Source: Paraspadella gotoi (taxonomy: Eukaryota; Chaetognatha). From it: a stretch of 64,000 bases of DNA. Below the pieces are notes generated by a model, which did not search any database, was not told the DNA's origin, and saw only the letters and a program-made list of their open reading frames with translations. Positions 1-11,469 of this stretch are shown piece by piece (the first letter of the stretch is position 1; each line of letters begins with the position of its first letter). The stretch lies in assembly GCA_051294375.1 (NCBI GenBank), contig CM119263.1:28798188-28862187 (forward strand), read 5' to 3'. The position numbers and the translations under genes are program-made.

Positions 1-18
1 GGTTGGGAGAGGATGAGT

Positions 19-80
<62 letters not shown>

Positions 81-250
81 TTGATGTTGATGATGTTGAT
101 GATAATGATAAAAATAATGATTATAATGATATTGATATTAATGATAATAATGCTTTTGATTATGATAAATGTGAAGACGATGGTGTTTGAAATTATGACA
201 ATAATGATAATGACTTTATTGATGTTGATAATGCCAGTTCCATCCCTCAC

Positions 251-1386
251 CTCTCGGCTTCGTTCTCCACGACTTTGGTCAGCATCAACACAACACGCGA
301 CTCATTCTGCCAGACCATCGACCAAAAGTCCTCGATGGTCGATTCCATTGGCGCCTGCGTCGCAATGTAAACCCGCGGCTTCTTGCGATGACCCCTGACG
401 TAGTTGGCGTTGATGTAAGAGGGCGTGTCCCGCCCGTCGACGCCCGGAAGATGGAGCTGGACTCTGGTTGAGGGATTGGGAACCACGTTGGCGAAACGAT
501 TCTTCTCTGGATCAGATTCGACCTGGAGGAGAAATGGATTTATTCGTGTAGCCTTAACAATTATATTGTAATGCTACTGAGGCGGAAACTGTTTTAATTT
601 ACTCAATATTGCGATATTATATTTTAATCAATTTTGAAATTCGGCTTATGTCTCTTGACTTACCTTTTTTAGACTCATTTACATATTGTAGTAGGTTTTG
701 TATAAAATTTTAATTCGTTTTGTTTTTTGGGGATTAAGTTAAAAAATATTAGAAAAGGGCAAATAATATTTAGATGTATGATTTTAAAATAATATTTAGT
801 CAACATTGAAAGGTTTTGTAAGATGTTACGATATTGAAGCGATTTACTACTGAGGATTCGTAGTTAAGTGAGTTAGTGGCAAAATAAACCTGAATTGATA
901 TTTGAAAATTGAATAGTAGGAGTCTACGTCGTTCTTAGAGATCGAAGGAAGACTTTTTCAATGGAGATTTTCGTTCAAATCTGACTACCAAACAATATAA
1001 CGCTCCTGGTAAAAATTCTGGTAAAATATGATGTAAAAAACACTTGATTCCGATCCTGTTGATCTGAAGGGCTCGCATTTTTTTTCTATTGTCAAAATCA
1101 TCAACATCTTGATATCAAAACAAGCCAGAACAAATAGACTGCTTCTGGACGGAAAATTTTTCCATCTCTGATTTTATATAGAAATGAAAGGGATTTTTTT
1201 CTGAAAACGATATAAACGTGACTGAGGTATGTTCCTGTTCAACAAATGAGGTCAATTTGGAATCCTTGCGCAAAGTGTCTGAAGGGCTCTCAAAATTTTC
1301 TTTATTTTATTAGGTTATTTTGATATGATACGATCATGGTAAGTGTGAATTAGTCCATTTTGGATGAATTTTTTAATTAAAGTAAA

Positions 1387-1417
<31 letters not shown>

Positions 1418-4326
1418 ATTTTTAAGTAAAAGAGGAGGGCTAACGATCGGAATTCTAAGAGTTTCAACGGGAGTCAGATTCGGGAAAAATCTTCTATGGC
1501 GAAAATCTTCCAAAGAAGGGGTGAATTTTCAAAGATTTTGGTTAATATTTTCTATATTTATAGTCGCATTTTGGAAACTTAATATTAACAATATTGCCAT
1601 CATTCTACCTTGGCCGGTATAAGAATATATTAAAAAATAAACCCTGAATTGATATTTGAAAATTGAATAGTAAAAAATTAATGTTAACTTAGAGTCAGCA
1701 GGATCGACGACGCTCATAATAATACGAGAAAAATCAGTGATAAATTTTGAATTTGGCGATAATCGATAAAATAATTAATAGATTTAAAAAAATAATTAAA
1801 ATTTAAATAATCATATCACCGAATCGTCGTCGTCCGCCTTCGGCATCGGATTCGGCAGCGTCCGGAACTCTCTCTCCATCGCCCGGTCGTTCTCAGCCCG
1901 ACGCAGCAACTCGGCGTGGCCCATCGGCCGCGAGAACATCCCCTCCAGCATCTCGGAGGTGTGGTTGAAGAAGGCCATGGAGACTTTGGACATGCGGTAG
2001 AGTTTCGTCCGGCGGAATGAGCTGAAGCGGGAAGACGGACGAGAGACGGAGACTGAAGACAGGCTGGCGCATTCGAAGGCTTCGTTGACCACGCCCTCTT
2101 CCGGAGCGTGCCGATGGAAACCCGCCGTCCAGCTCTTTTGGAGAAGGGGGAGTAGGGAGGGAAAGTTTAATTTAATTTATTCTCAATTTTAGGTTTAGTA
2201 AAATGAGAAAAAAAATGTTGTCTTATTTTTTTGTAGCAGTTTTAAAGTCATTTTCTCGAGGTTAAAGAAATGCTTAAAAGTTAAAATTGATAAGCTGATT
2301 ATGATTATGATTATCAAGAATGAAGAAAAATGAAAAAAAGAAATGATACTTTCTTTGTTTTAGAGAACAGTGGATAATTAATTGCTAATTAATATTCGAC
2401 AAAAGGAAATACTTTTTTTTTTCTTCAAAAAATGTACATCGACTTCTTTGCCTTTTGTTTTCTTTATTTGTTTCGGTTTAATTGTATTGCATAAAAATCA
2501 AACGTTCCCCCGATGTGCCTAACGTTCGCCCACCCCACCCCCCCCCCTCCCCGCAGCACCTGAATCGTGGTGGTCGACGGCCGCGTCCGCATCAGGATCT
2601 GCAGGACGACGACGGAGAGCAGCACTAGAACGGCGAGAACGGCGACGACGACGGCGACGACGACGCCCGCGCCGACGCCCTTCGAAGGCTCCTCCTCGAA
2701 GACGACGGATTCCACGCTGCGTTTGAGGACGACGTGCATGACGCGGGAGCTGAGGTCGTCGGCGGGGGCGTTCATCGCGCGGACGAGGAATTCCTGACTC
2801 GCTTTGGTTTTGGCTTCGTCCACGAGGCGCTCGTCCTGCGGGGGAGGGAAGGGGGGGAAGTGAGGGGAGTTCGTATGATGGGGGAAGGGAGGAAAGGAGA
2901 TGCGTGAAGAAGAAAAGGTTTAACGGATTAATCGCGGGTTGATTAACATCACCGTGTGGCGGTATATTCAAACCGCCTCACGTCCACCATCCTTCAGCCA
3001 AGTCCATTGGCTCAGAGGGGGAACACACCATCCCAGGTGTAGTGTTCCATCCACAGTCCTAACGACTTCCCTCTGCGTTGGCAAAGCGAGACCGTCCTAG
3101 GGTAACCGCGCCAGTGACTGGAGACGTCACTGAGGGTCGGAATCCCTCAAAGCCAACAGTGAGATGCCCCATCCCAATGGGCATCACAGGCAACACGGCT
3201 GTTGCCATAACCGCTTCACTGAAGCCTTCAGTCGTAATATTTTTTGTATTTTCGAGATTATGAATATTATTAATATTAACCGTTCATCTGCTTGAATTTC
3301 CACTTTTTTTTCCCCACGGTTAGTACTTTGTCTCACATTCCATACTATACTATATTCGCCAGTTAATTCATGCCCTTTTCCACATTACAGTTCACCTCCA
3401 TTTTATTTCTACACTCGCCCCCGCCCCCTCCTAACCTTTGACTCCGCGACGTAATACGAAAACGAGACGGTCCTCCTCCCCTCGTTCCCGCCTTCTCCTT
3501 CCCCGGAACAGGTCGTCCCCACTTGGTGCGGAATGAGACGGACGAGCGCGTCGGCGGCGTTGACGTGTCGGGCGATGGTCTTCTTAAACCGACGATCCTC
3601 TTGTCGGCAAAAGAAGTCGGCCTCGGAGAGGCGAAGGGTGATGTCGACGTAGAGTTGGCCTCGAGGATAAGGGACGGACGAAGCGATGAGACGAGGCGTC
3701 GTCTTCGCCGTTTTCGTCGTCGACTTCATCGTCGGTTTCGTCGTCTTTTCTTTGGATTTCGTCGTCGCTTTCGTCTTCGTCGTTGTCGTCGATGTGGACG
3801 ACGATTTCGGCGTCCATTTCGTCTCCGGCGACAAAACCGGCGTCGGCGTCGGCGGCGTTCTCGTCAAGATTTCGACGCCGGGAATCTTGTTATTGAAGGA
3901 GGTGGTCATCGGCGGCGTCGTGGGCAGAGGCGGCGCCGTTTCCGGTTCCCCTTTGGGACCCGGAACGTTTTGTCCGTGTTGTGTTTCCTCCGCGGTGGCG
4001 CCGGCGGTTTGGGACGAAGTCGAAGCGTCCGTCTTGGCGCTGTGAGTTTCACTTTCGGCGCCATGAGTCTCAGTCTCGACGACGCTATCGTCCGTCTCAG
4101 CGCCGCCCGTCACCGAGACCACGCCCCCTTCCCCTTCTGTTTCCGGCAAACGCGTCTCGGCCTCCGCCGATTTTCCGGTCTCCTTCGAATCCGTGGTAAC
4201 GCCGACGTCTTTGGCGTTGTCTCCGGTGGAAGGGATTTCGTCGCCGTCTGAGGGCGTCTCTAAAACGGCGTCATCTCTCGGCGCCTCGGACGCGTCAAAG
4301 GGTGGCGCCGAGGTTGGCGCGGCGCT

Positions 4327-4357
<31 letters not shown>

Positions 4358-5835
4358 TCGTTGTCTAAAGTTAATTTTGTTTTGGCGTTTAAGAAAGATG
4401 ACGACGACGACGACGACGACGACGAAGGCTGATTGTCCTCCAAAAAAGGCTTTTTATTTGCCGCAGGTGGCGCGGCGATCGTATCTTCGTCGCCGTCATC
4501 GTCATTTTCATCGTCGTTGTCCTTCGGGTTCGTTGTCGACTGATCCACTTCTTTGTCATCATCGTCATCGTCATCTCCGTTCACGGGATTTATTGAAGAT
4601 TCGTTATTATTGTCATCGTGATTCTCTCTGGTATTAGTCGAGGATGTTCCAACTTTTTTTTCAGTAATATGATCATCGTCATTGACTCCTGGATTTAATG
4701 ACAATGAATCGATAGTTCCTTCATTGTCATCATTGCTGTCATCACTTCCATCATCTCCTGGATTTGTCGTCGATTGGTTAATGACTTTTTCATTGTCTTC
4801 ATTTTCCAGATTTGTTATTTGATCAATTAGTTTTTCCACATCATCTATGTCGACAATCGGATTTGTCGTGGATCGAGTGACTGACCGACCGTCATTGTCG
4901 TCTTCTTCGTCTTCTTCGTCTTCTTCGTCTTCTTCGTCTTCTTCGTCTTCTTCGTCTTCGTAATCGTCAATTCCGTCGCGCGTCTCATTCGTCGCGATCG
5001 TCGCTTTCGACTTCTTCGCTTTCGTCGTCACTCGAACGTCAACGGATTTCGGGGCAGCGGCGTCGACGGGCGATTCTAGGGGTGCGTCTGTAGGCGAAGT
5101 AGTGGATGTTGAAGTGGAGGAAAGGGTGGGGGATATTGCGGAGGGGATTGTTGAGGATGTAGAGAGAAGGGATGAAGAAGAAGGAGAAGGAGGTGATGAA
5201 GACAGATTGGAAGTAATGGTTCCGATCCTTACATCTTCTTCCTCTGTCCCCTCCTCTTCCTCTTCCTCTGTCCCCTCCTCTTCCTCCTCTCTTCCGATTT
5301 CCGGCAAAGGCGCCCACTTTCCGCTTCCAGATTTTCGTTTGGGATTCTCGACTTCTTGGCCGAGACTCGATTCTCCGCCGAGAACCTCCGCTTGGCCGGA
5401 AGGAGTTTCGAAGTGTTCTTCGGAATGGATCGTGTCTTCAACGATGGTGAAGTTCACCGAACCACTTTCGACGCTATCGTGAGAATGAAGGAGGGACACG
5501 CCATCTTCGAGAGGAGAAGTTCCGCCACTAGCGCCCACAACGACCCCGCCAATGACGTCAACGACGTCAGCGCCACCTTTTTCCTCGACGTTGGCGGCGT
5601 TGGCGTCCGAGACTCCCAACTCATCGTCGACGCTTTCGTCTGGATCCTCGGCGCCGGCGACGCCACTCTCTTCATCCCGGCGCCCATCCTCCTCCGTCTC
5701 GATTTCCGGACTCAAATCCGGTCGACGCCGGATGGAATCCGATTCTCCGGGAAAATCCGGAATTTCCGACATCGAATTTCCGGTCGTCGCCGACATCAAC
5801 GTCGCCCACAACAACAACAACAAAATCCCGCGCAT
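251..5835 (-). CDS. Receptor-type protein tyrosine phosphatase, partial (PTPRR/PTPN5/PTPN7-like catalytic domain)
   Basis: Four exons read on the minus strand: 5835-3436, 2835-2560, 2134-1820 and 522-251. All junctions are GT-AG and in phase (0, 0, 0; the last exon ends in phase 2). Residues 1 to about 20 (MRGILLLLLWATLMSA) form a signal peptide. Residues 20-710 are low complexity, with Asp/Glu runs and Ser/Thr blocks. Residues 713-840 look folded and SEA-like, followed by a membrane segment at about 849-876 rich in Val, Ala and Leu. The cytoplasmic part carries PTP motifs KNRFANVVP, SYINANYVRG, YIATQAP and DFWSMVWQ. The pattern PNP..RV, YINANY.RG and ATQ.P is closest to the PTPRR/STEP group, which dephosphorylates MAP kinases; I see no clear kinase-interaction motif. 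The usual ATQGP reads ATQAP. The WPD loop and the HCxxGxxR catalytic site lie beyond the left edge, so activity cannot be judged. The start was chosen because it gives the signal peptide. Confidence 0.8.
918..1671. repeat. Dispersed repeat family 1, copy 1, with 38-bp flanking direct repeats
   Basis: About 715 bp starting GGAGTCTACGTCGTTCTTAG resemble 16505-17205 along their whole length, with shared blocks such as GATTCCGATCCTGTT and CTGAAGGGCTCGCATTTTTT. The copy is bounded by a direct repeat of about 38 bp (881-918 and 1634-1671, core TGAATTGATATTTGAAAATT). No terminal inverted repeats or coding capacity seen. Confidence 0.7.
2950..3235. repeat. GC-rich array of short stem-loops in a phosphatase intron
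   Basis: Between exons 3436 and 2835 of the phosphatase gene lies a block much more GC-rich than its AT-rich intron flanks, built almost entirely of back-to-back inverted repeats. Clear stems are 2954-2963 with 2972-2981 (one mismatch), 2996-3001/3007-3012, 3020-3026/3042-3048, 3112-3118/3126-3132, 3131-3136/3144-3149, 3163-3169/3179-3185, 3189-3195/3200-3206 and 3218-3223/3227-3232. A weaker 4-bp stem is 3055-3058/3064-3067. Loops are 3 to 15 nt. I do not recognise the element. It could be a structured short interspersed repeat or a non-coding RNA. A short open frame on each strand is probably a by-product of the base composition. Confidence 0.6.
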
Positions 5836-5849
5836 TTTTCTTTTTCTTT

Positions 5850-6562
5850 TTTTTAAGAATAAAAAACCTTATTTTATGATTAAGTTTTTCCTCGGGTCAT
5901 CTTTGCCGTCTCATTCTTTTTTAGGCATTTTGCCATCTTGACAGTTTTTTGGGCCAGATTCTTCGTTTTGAACTTTAGTAGCGATGCCGCTGAAGAAACG
6001 AGGTAACAGGTACTGGGCTTGTTCATTTTAGAAAAAATTGGGCAATTAAGGAATAATTAAAAGTCTTTTTTTTTTATTTTAAAAAAATTAGAATTACACA
6101 TTATTACTTATTATTTAANNNNNNNNNNTTCATTTTAGAAAAAAATGGGCAATTAAGGAATAATTAAAAGTCTTTCTTTTTATTTTAAAAAAATTAGAAT
6201 TACACATTACTTATTATTTAAATTAATTTTAATTACTAAGATACGATCAAATACGTTCTCCTTTGAAGGTGAAATAATGATATATTTAGAATTTTCTTTA
6301 TTTAGACTTCCTTGGTACTTACAGAGGTCAAAGTTCATAATAAAGAAATTGTTTAGCTTGCGCGACGCATTTTCAGACGAAAGGTTTTTAGAATGAAGAG
6401 TAAAGAGGATCTTAAAAAAAAAAAAGAAAAAAAATCTTTAAAAAAAGGTATTTTGATTCTAGAATTATAATAAGAAGGGGCGTTTCTTTTCTTCGCAAAA
6501 AAAAAGGGCAGACGTCGAAGTTTCGATTTTGGGAACAACTGACACCGCGAATTTCCAAAAGT

Positions 6563-6632
<70 letters not shown>

Positions 6633-6703
6633 AGAAAGGGAGATGCGACCCAGAACCAGTATTCGGTCGAAAAACAAAAACAAGTCCGGCTTTTTCAAAA
6701 TTT

Positions 6704-6746
<43 letters not shown>

Positions 6747-7060
6747 CTCTTTCTCTCTCTCTTTCTTTCTTTTTTTTTGGTCTCTCTTTCTGCCTTTTTT
6801 TATAACCTGTCCCTTACTACCAGGGGGTTTCACTCACAAAAAAGATAATCACTCAAACGGACACAATATTCATTATATTTTCAAGGTATAAGCTGACTCT
6901 GTCAAATTACGGTTAAAAACCATTAATAAAAAAAACGACAATTAAACACTTAAATTACTAGCAGGTTAAAAAAAACAACATAGAAATTAATATCTACATT
7001 TAAACAAATGAGAGAGAACAATGAACGCTATTATATTTTCAATTTCCAATCACAGATTTT
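5850..7060. other. Intergenic, microsatellite-rich
   Basis: This is the space between the phosphatase start and the end of the next minus-strand gene. It holds the duplicated gap described separately, a (GA)n tract at about 6562-6630 and a (CTTT)n tract at about 6708-6770. I see no exon with convincing splice sites. Confidence 0.6.
6018..6225. other. 10-N gap flanked by duplicated sequence (assembly overlap)
   Basis: About 95 bp before the gap at 6119-6128 recur almost unchanged straight after it, both beginning TTCATTTTAGAAAAAA and ending in TTACTTATTATTTAA. This is what two overlapping contig ends joined by a fixed spacer look like. The region is upstream of the phosphatase start and has no coding signal. 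Confidence 0.75.
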
Positions 7061-7069
7061 AAAAGATCC

Positions 7070-7614
7070 TCATCTCGCCATGAGCTGCTTCCTTCTCTGC
7101 TGCGGCGGCTGCTGCGAAGCCTGCCACCTCCGCTTCTCCTGCTGCTGCTGAGCCCCTTCCCATTGAGCCTTGAACAAATTCCAAGAGTCTTTCTCTCTCA
7201 AAAACGCGTCCAGCCTTCGATCGGGCGACGCTTGGGCCAATGACCCAGAATCAACGGGTACGTGCCCGATGGGCAGTTCTTCGAGCTGCGCTGCGACGTC
7301 GTTTTCCGCAGCCACGCCCACCCTGTTTCGTTTTCTCTCTCGATGATGAAAATTTCGTAGATAGTTCGATTCCGTCGCCATCGGACGCTCGTAGACGCTG
7401 GATTCCTGCGACGCCGGACGGGCGACTCGCCGCGGCGTCGGGGGCGCTCCCGTCGCTTCGGAATCAGTCAGCGAGATGTTGTCGAGGAAATCGAGAATCG
7501 CGCGAGATCGCTGCATCTTCCAGGCAACGAGACCAACAACGGTCTCACGCTGCAGCTCCGCCGCTTCCAGCTGCGGCAGGGAAGAGGGGGAAGGAGGTGG
7601 ATGGGATGAGAGAG

Positions 7615-7697
<83 letters not shown>

Positions 7698-9392
7698 ATA
7701 AATAGAAGAAGAAGAAGAAGAAGAGAAGAGAAGAGAATTGGAGAAGTTCAAAGAAGGGACAGAAAAAAGCTTATCAGTTATGATTTGAACTGATAATGAC
7801 ACCGAAAAATTCAATTTTTATATTTATAAATAAACACAAATTGTCTGTCGGTCACTCTTTTGACGATATCCCACCTGATCCTTGGTCGCCGGATGCTTCA
7901 GCTGTTGCGGCAGCGGTGTCACCGCTTGCTGCGAGAGAGCGATCTCTGCCAACTGACGCTGATAGCGACGCATGGGTCGATGATAGAACCGCCCAGCCGA
8001 AGCCGTCGGATCTTGGAAAGCTTCGTGCGCTCGCCCCGGCCCTTTACAAGCTTTGCTTGGCCGTCCCGGTGCTTGGAAGACTTCGTGACTCGAATCTTGA
8101 CCAACGTCGGAATCGCGTCGCGCTTGATGCCGCTGCTGATTTATTTGCTGCAGTTGCTGCTGCTTTTGCTGCTGCTTAATGGAATGCTGCTGCGTGGATT
8201 CGATGATGACCGTCGTTTCTTCGCCGTCGATTCGTCGAGAGATTGAAGGAGACTCGTCGTCCCAAATATCGTCGTCGTCGATGTCGGCGATCGTTTCCAC
8301 TTCGTCGTCGTTATCGTCGTTTCCGGCGCCACGCCTCCTTCCGCCTCGATGTCCCGGATTTCGTCGGACGTCGCCGTTTCTCTCATCGACGCCGCGACGA
8401 GAGCGTCGGACGTCACCGTTGGCGCCACGCCCACCGAGAGTGGCGCCGTTCATCTCCCTAGCGGCGGCGTCGCGAATGAGATCTTCGGTTCTCGCCTCCG
8501 GTCGGCGTTGCGGCGACCTTTCGGGGTCGTCTACATCATCGTCGGCGTCGTCGTCCTCGTCGCGGGGAAAGGGTCTTCTTCGACGGCGCCGGGTTCGGGT
8601 CATCTCGGCGTCGGCGACGCGATTCGGCGTCATCGAAGACGCCGACGCCGGGCAGCATAGATGGCGCATCTGGACGTGCCACGGGAGGCGCGCCTCGTAC
8701 TCCAGCGCCGCGAAATCCGGAGGATCGGTGCAGCTGTCGCAGCGGCGATGATCGTAAAGAGTCTCGCATCGACAATTGGCGCAGTTTTCTCGTTGGAACC
8801 GTTTGTAGCGGTACCTGGGAGTTTAGGGATGTTAAGATAGCTGGGTTCGGGAGGAGACCTGCCCACTTTGCTCCATTTTTAAGATAGCTGGGTTCGGGAG
8901 GAGACCTGCGCACTTTGCTCAATTTTTTTCACAGATAAAAAAAAAACCATTTTTTTCCGGGTTTCATTCCTCTGTGATGCTAGAGTAAAGGTAACCAAAG
9001 ATATGACGTGTGACTCGGTGTTCATTTTGTAAAAGCTCATGGTATTGTGAACCCCCCCCCCGTTAATGGCTGGTGAATTGTGATAAGAAAGAGGCGCATA
9101 TTAATTTTTATTTCATGGTCGAATACATTTCAATTTCGTAAATAGTTAAACAATTTTCGATAAATAATTTCCGCCTTTTTCATGTCAGATTCTTTCGTAA
9201 GATTTCCCGTCAAATAAAATCGCTCACCATCCCCAGATACAGATGAAGACGACGATGATGAGGGTGATGACAGCGACGGTGACGAGGGTCCATATGACCC
9301 ATTGAGAAATGGGCTGGTCCCCGATCGTCACTCCCGTCACCGCTTGACATCGGCAGGTCCCGTCCGAGCTGCGAAGCGCCTGTTCGTTCAGG
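7070..9392 (-). CDS. Unrecognised single-pass membrane protein, 5' end missing
   Basis: Exons on the minus strand are 9392-9228, 8814-7875 and 7570-7070 (stop), joined by GT-AG introns with matching phases (2, then 0), giving at least 530 residues. The first exon ends with a short Cys-containing extracellular stretch (GTCRCQAVTG) and one membrane segment of about 23 residues (WVIWTLVTVAVITLIIVV). Next come a juxtamembrane YRYKRFQRE and a cysteine cluster (CANCRC, RRCDSC), then Arg runs, Asp runs and a Gln-rich stretch. The last exon is helical and charged and ends in Gln-rich sequence (AQQQQEKRR). Topology suggests a type I protein with a long disordered cytoplasmic tail. I do not recognise the family. 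The signal-peptide exon was not found; a candidate upstream exon near 10244-10196 fits in phase but is weak. Confidence 0.65.
7608..7694. repeat. (GA)n microsatellite
   Basis: A nearly pure GA tract on the plus strand. On the transcribed minus strand it is a (TC)n tract about 40-125 nt upstream of the splice acceptor at 7571, so it may extend the polypyrimidine tract of that intron. Confidence 0.9.
8832..8925. repeat. Two tandem copies of a 47-bp unit
   Basis: The unit starting TTAAGATAGCTGGG begins at 8832 and again at 8879, with the copies differing at a few bases. It lies in the intron just before (on the minus strand) the large cytoplasmic exon of the membrane-protein gene. Confidence 0.85.
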
Positions 9393-10330
9393 CTGACGGG
9401 GGAAATGAAATTTTGAAATAACTAGATCTTAATTACTTATATTTGATCAATTGACTAATTGATTTCATTGTTTCAAAATGAGAAAACACTTCGACCAGCT
9501 GATAAAAATTGATATTTATCAAATTCCCTCTCATATCGTGCTTCTTCCTCAAAAGGCGCCAATGATCAATCTATTTTTAAGATTTAAATAATGCCAATGC
9601 GACTATGCGTGTTCGAGTAAATAATAAAACGGGATTCTCAGTAAGTTTGTTCCTCCTTTAATTCTAATAACGTAAGGGCAAAACCTAAAGTAAACCTAAC
9701 AATTTATAATAGAAATACTAACATATAAATTAAAACCTTTCTTACACGGATAATATATTCCTGGATCAAGTGACAAAAAGAAAAAAATGTAAATTGAAAC
9801 GTTATGTTGAACTGAGACATGATGTTAAACAAACAACGGCGATATTCCTGTCATTCATTTTTAACTTTAAAAAAATATAACAATACAAAATTTGTCACTG
9901 ACGACAAACATAATTCGAAAATGTATCATCTCTCACCCTCAACTGACCTCTAAACTGACCCCAAAACTGACCCCAAAACTTACCCTGTGCAGACGAGAGA
10001 ATCGCAGCTCATTATTTTCCTTTAAATTAGAATCAAACAAAACCAGAAATGTCTCTTTGCTTTTCTTGTTTCCGTCGTCGCTAACCCCGTTTTGTTTCCA
10101 CCCAATTTTTTTCTGTTTTGGTCGGAAGCGACTAGATGTTTTTGCGGTCGACGCCCGTCACGATTTTCATGGTGCTGCTGCTGTCACCGCTGACGCCGAG
10201 TGCGGTTGCTGAGGCTCCTGCCGCGGCTCCTGCTGCCGAGAAAATCTTAAGTCGCACGACAAGAAAAATGTCGCTTCGTCTGGGATTTTTTTTCTTCTCG
10301 ATTATTCCTCACCCCTCTCTCTATCTCGCT

Positions 10331-10416
<86 letters not shown>

Positions 10417-10975
10417 CTCTCTCTCTCTCAAAAAAAAAATAAATATTAGAGGGCACGAAAATAAACATGGTGCGATGCTTCGGTCATCGACTCGGAAATG
10501 TACGCGTGGGGATTTAGTGGAGAAATGTAGAAAAGTAGCATGCAGACTAAGAAAAAAAAAGAATTAAAGAAATAAAGAAAGAAAGAAAGAAAGAAAAAAA
10601 AAGGAGAAATGAAAGAAAAAGAAAAAAATAAGACAAGTTAATTATGTCGACTCGGCTTCATTTATTTCTTCTTTTTTTTATAATCGTTTAATAATAAAAG
10701 TTTTATTAACTATTTTCTGACTCTCTTTATTGAGAAAGTACAAAAAAAGAAAAAAGAAAAGAAAAGAAAAGAAAAGAAAAGAAAAGAAAAAAGAACTTTG
10801 ACGTACAACGAATCTTTACTATACCCAGCATGATGCTTCAAGTTTATTTTCAAATGAATAAGTTAGGACATTCTCTTTTTACTTCGTGGCCCTCTCCCCT
10901 TTTTTTTTCCTTGCATTTTCACATCAAGCTCGACACTACATTGAGACTAAACTTAATTCGTCTAAGATAATCTAA
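9393..10975. other. Intergenic or upstream intron, no firm gene
   Basis: Mostly AT-rich sequence with a (CT)n tract at about 10325-10430, an A-rich GAAA tract at 10560-10620 and a (GAAAA)n tract at about 10745-10790. A short stretch at 10134-10245 is GC-rich and open on both strands; see the rejected items. I see nothing else that supports a gene. Confidence 0.5.
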
Positions 10976-10979
10976 TCGA

Positions 10980-11110
10980 TCAAACGTCGCCATGGTAACT
11001 AAGACTCGACTATTCTAAACAGCTTTTCCTGGCCAATCATAGCGCGTTCCGATCTGGTCTCTGACCAATCAAGGAAGCGGACGGACGCAGCTGAGTTTCT
11101 TGATCTTTCT
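10980..11110 (+). promoter_or_regulatory. Likely promoter of the B-box gene, with two CCAAT boxes
   Basis: Upstream of the plus-strand ZBBX-type gene, CCAAT occurs at 11033-11037 and 11065-11069, both in the forward direction, in locally GC-richer sequence. The X-box described separately lies about 45 nt before the first CCAAT. No TATA box is obvious. The transcription start is inferred to lie between about 11100 and 11280. Confidence 0.5.
10986..10999 (+). promoter_or_regulatory. RFX-type X-box
   Basis: GTCGCCATGGTAAC is an imperfect inverted repeat. It fits the RFX consensus GTNRCC-N(0-3)-RGYAAC at every position with a 2-nt spacer, and also fits the nematode 14-mer form RYYNYYATRRNRAC. 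RFX factors (DAF-19 in nematodes) switch on ciliary genes through this motif, usually within a few hundred bases of the start. Here it sits 472 bp upstream of the ATG and probably about 100-300 bp from the transcription start of a ciliary-type gene. Confidence 0.7.
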
Positions 11111-11288
11111 TTTCGAGAGTTAGAACGCCGGAATATTTTATCTCTAGAAAATCCGTTATTTTCGAAGAGACGTTAGTGTGAAAACGTTGCTTATCAAATT
11201 TTATATTTTTTTCAAACTCCCAATTTCACACTGAAGCATTTTGAAACATGGAACTTCGATTCTGAAGACCAAGGCTTAATCAACTGAA

Positions 11289-11372
11289 GTAAGTAAATGT
11301 TAGGCTTACTTTTCTTTTTTGTGTCTATTGCTCATCTTAACTTCCTTACTATTTTCGCTTTTCTTCATTCCG

Positions 11373-11469
<97 letters not shown>

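Noticed and set aside
3-398. Open frame beginning with a run of about 20 Met
   Set aside because: It is an (ATG)n microsatellite running into the antisense of the phosphatase exon at 522-251.
3523-4251. Long plus-strand open frame inside the phosphatase first exon
   Set aside because: Arg/Phe-rich composition is the antisense shadow of the Asp/Ser/Thr codons of the real minus-strand exon.
10136-10260. Plus-strand open frame starting MFLRSTPVTIFMVLLL, like a signal peptide
   Set aside because: No good splice donor follows, and the frame runs into a (CT)n tract. The minus strand of the same stretch has a good acceptor at about 10245 and equally protein-like frames. Strand could not be decided.
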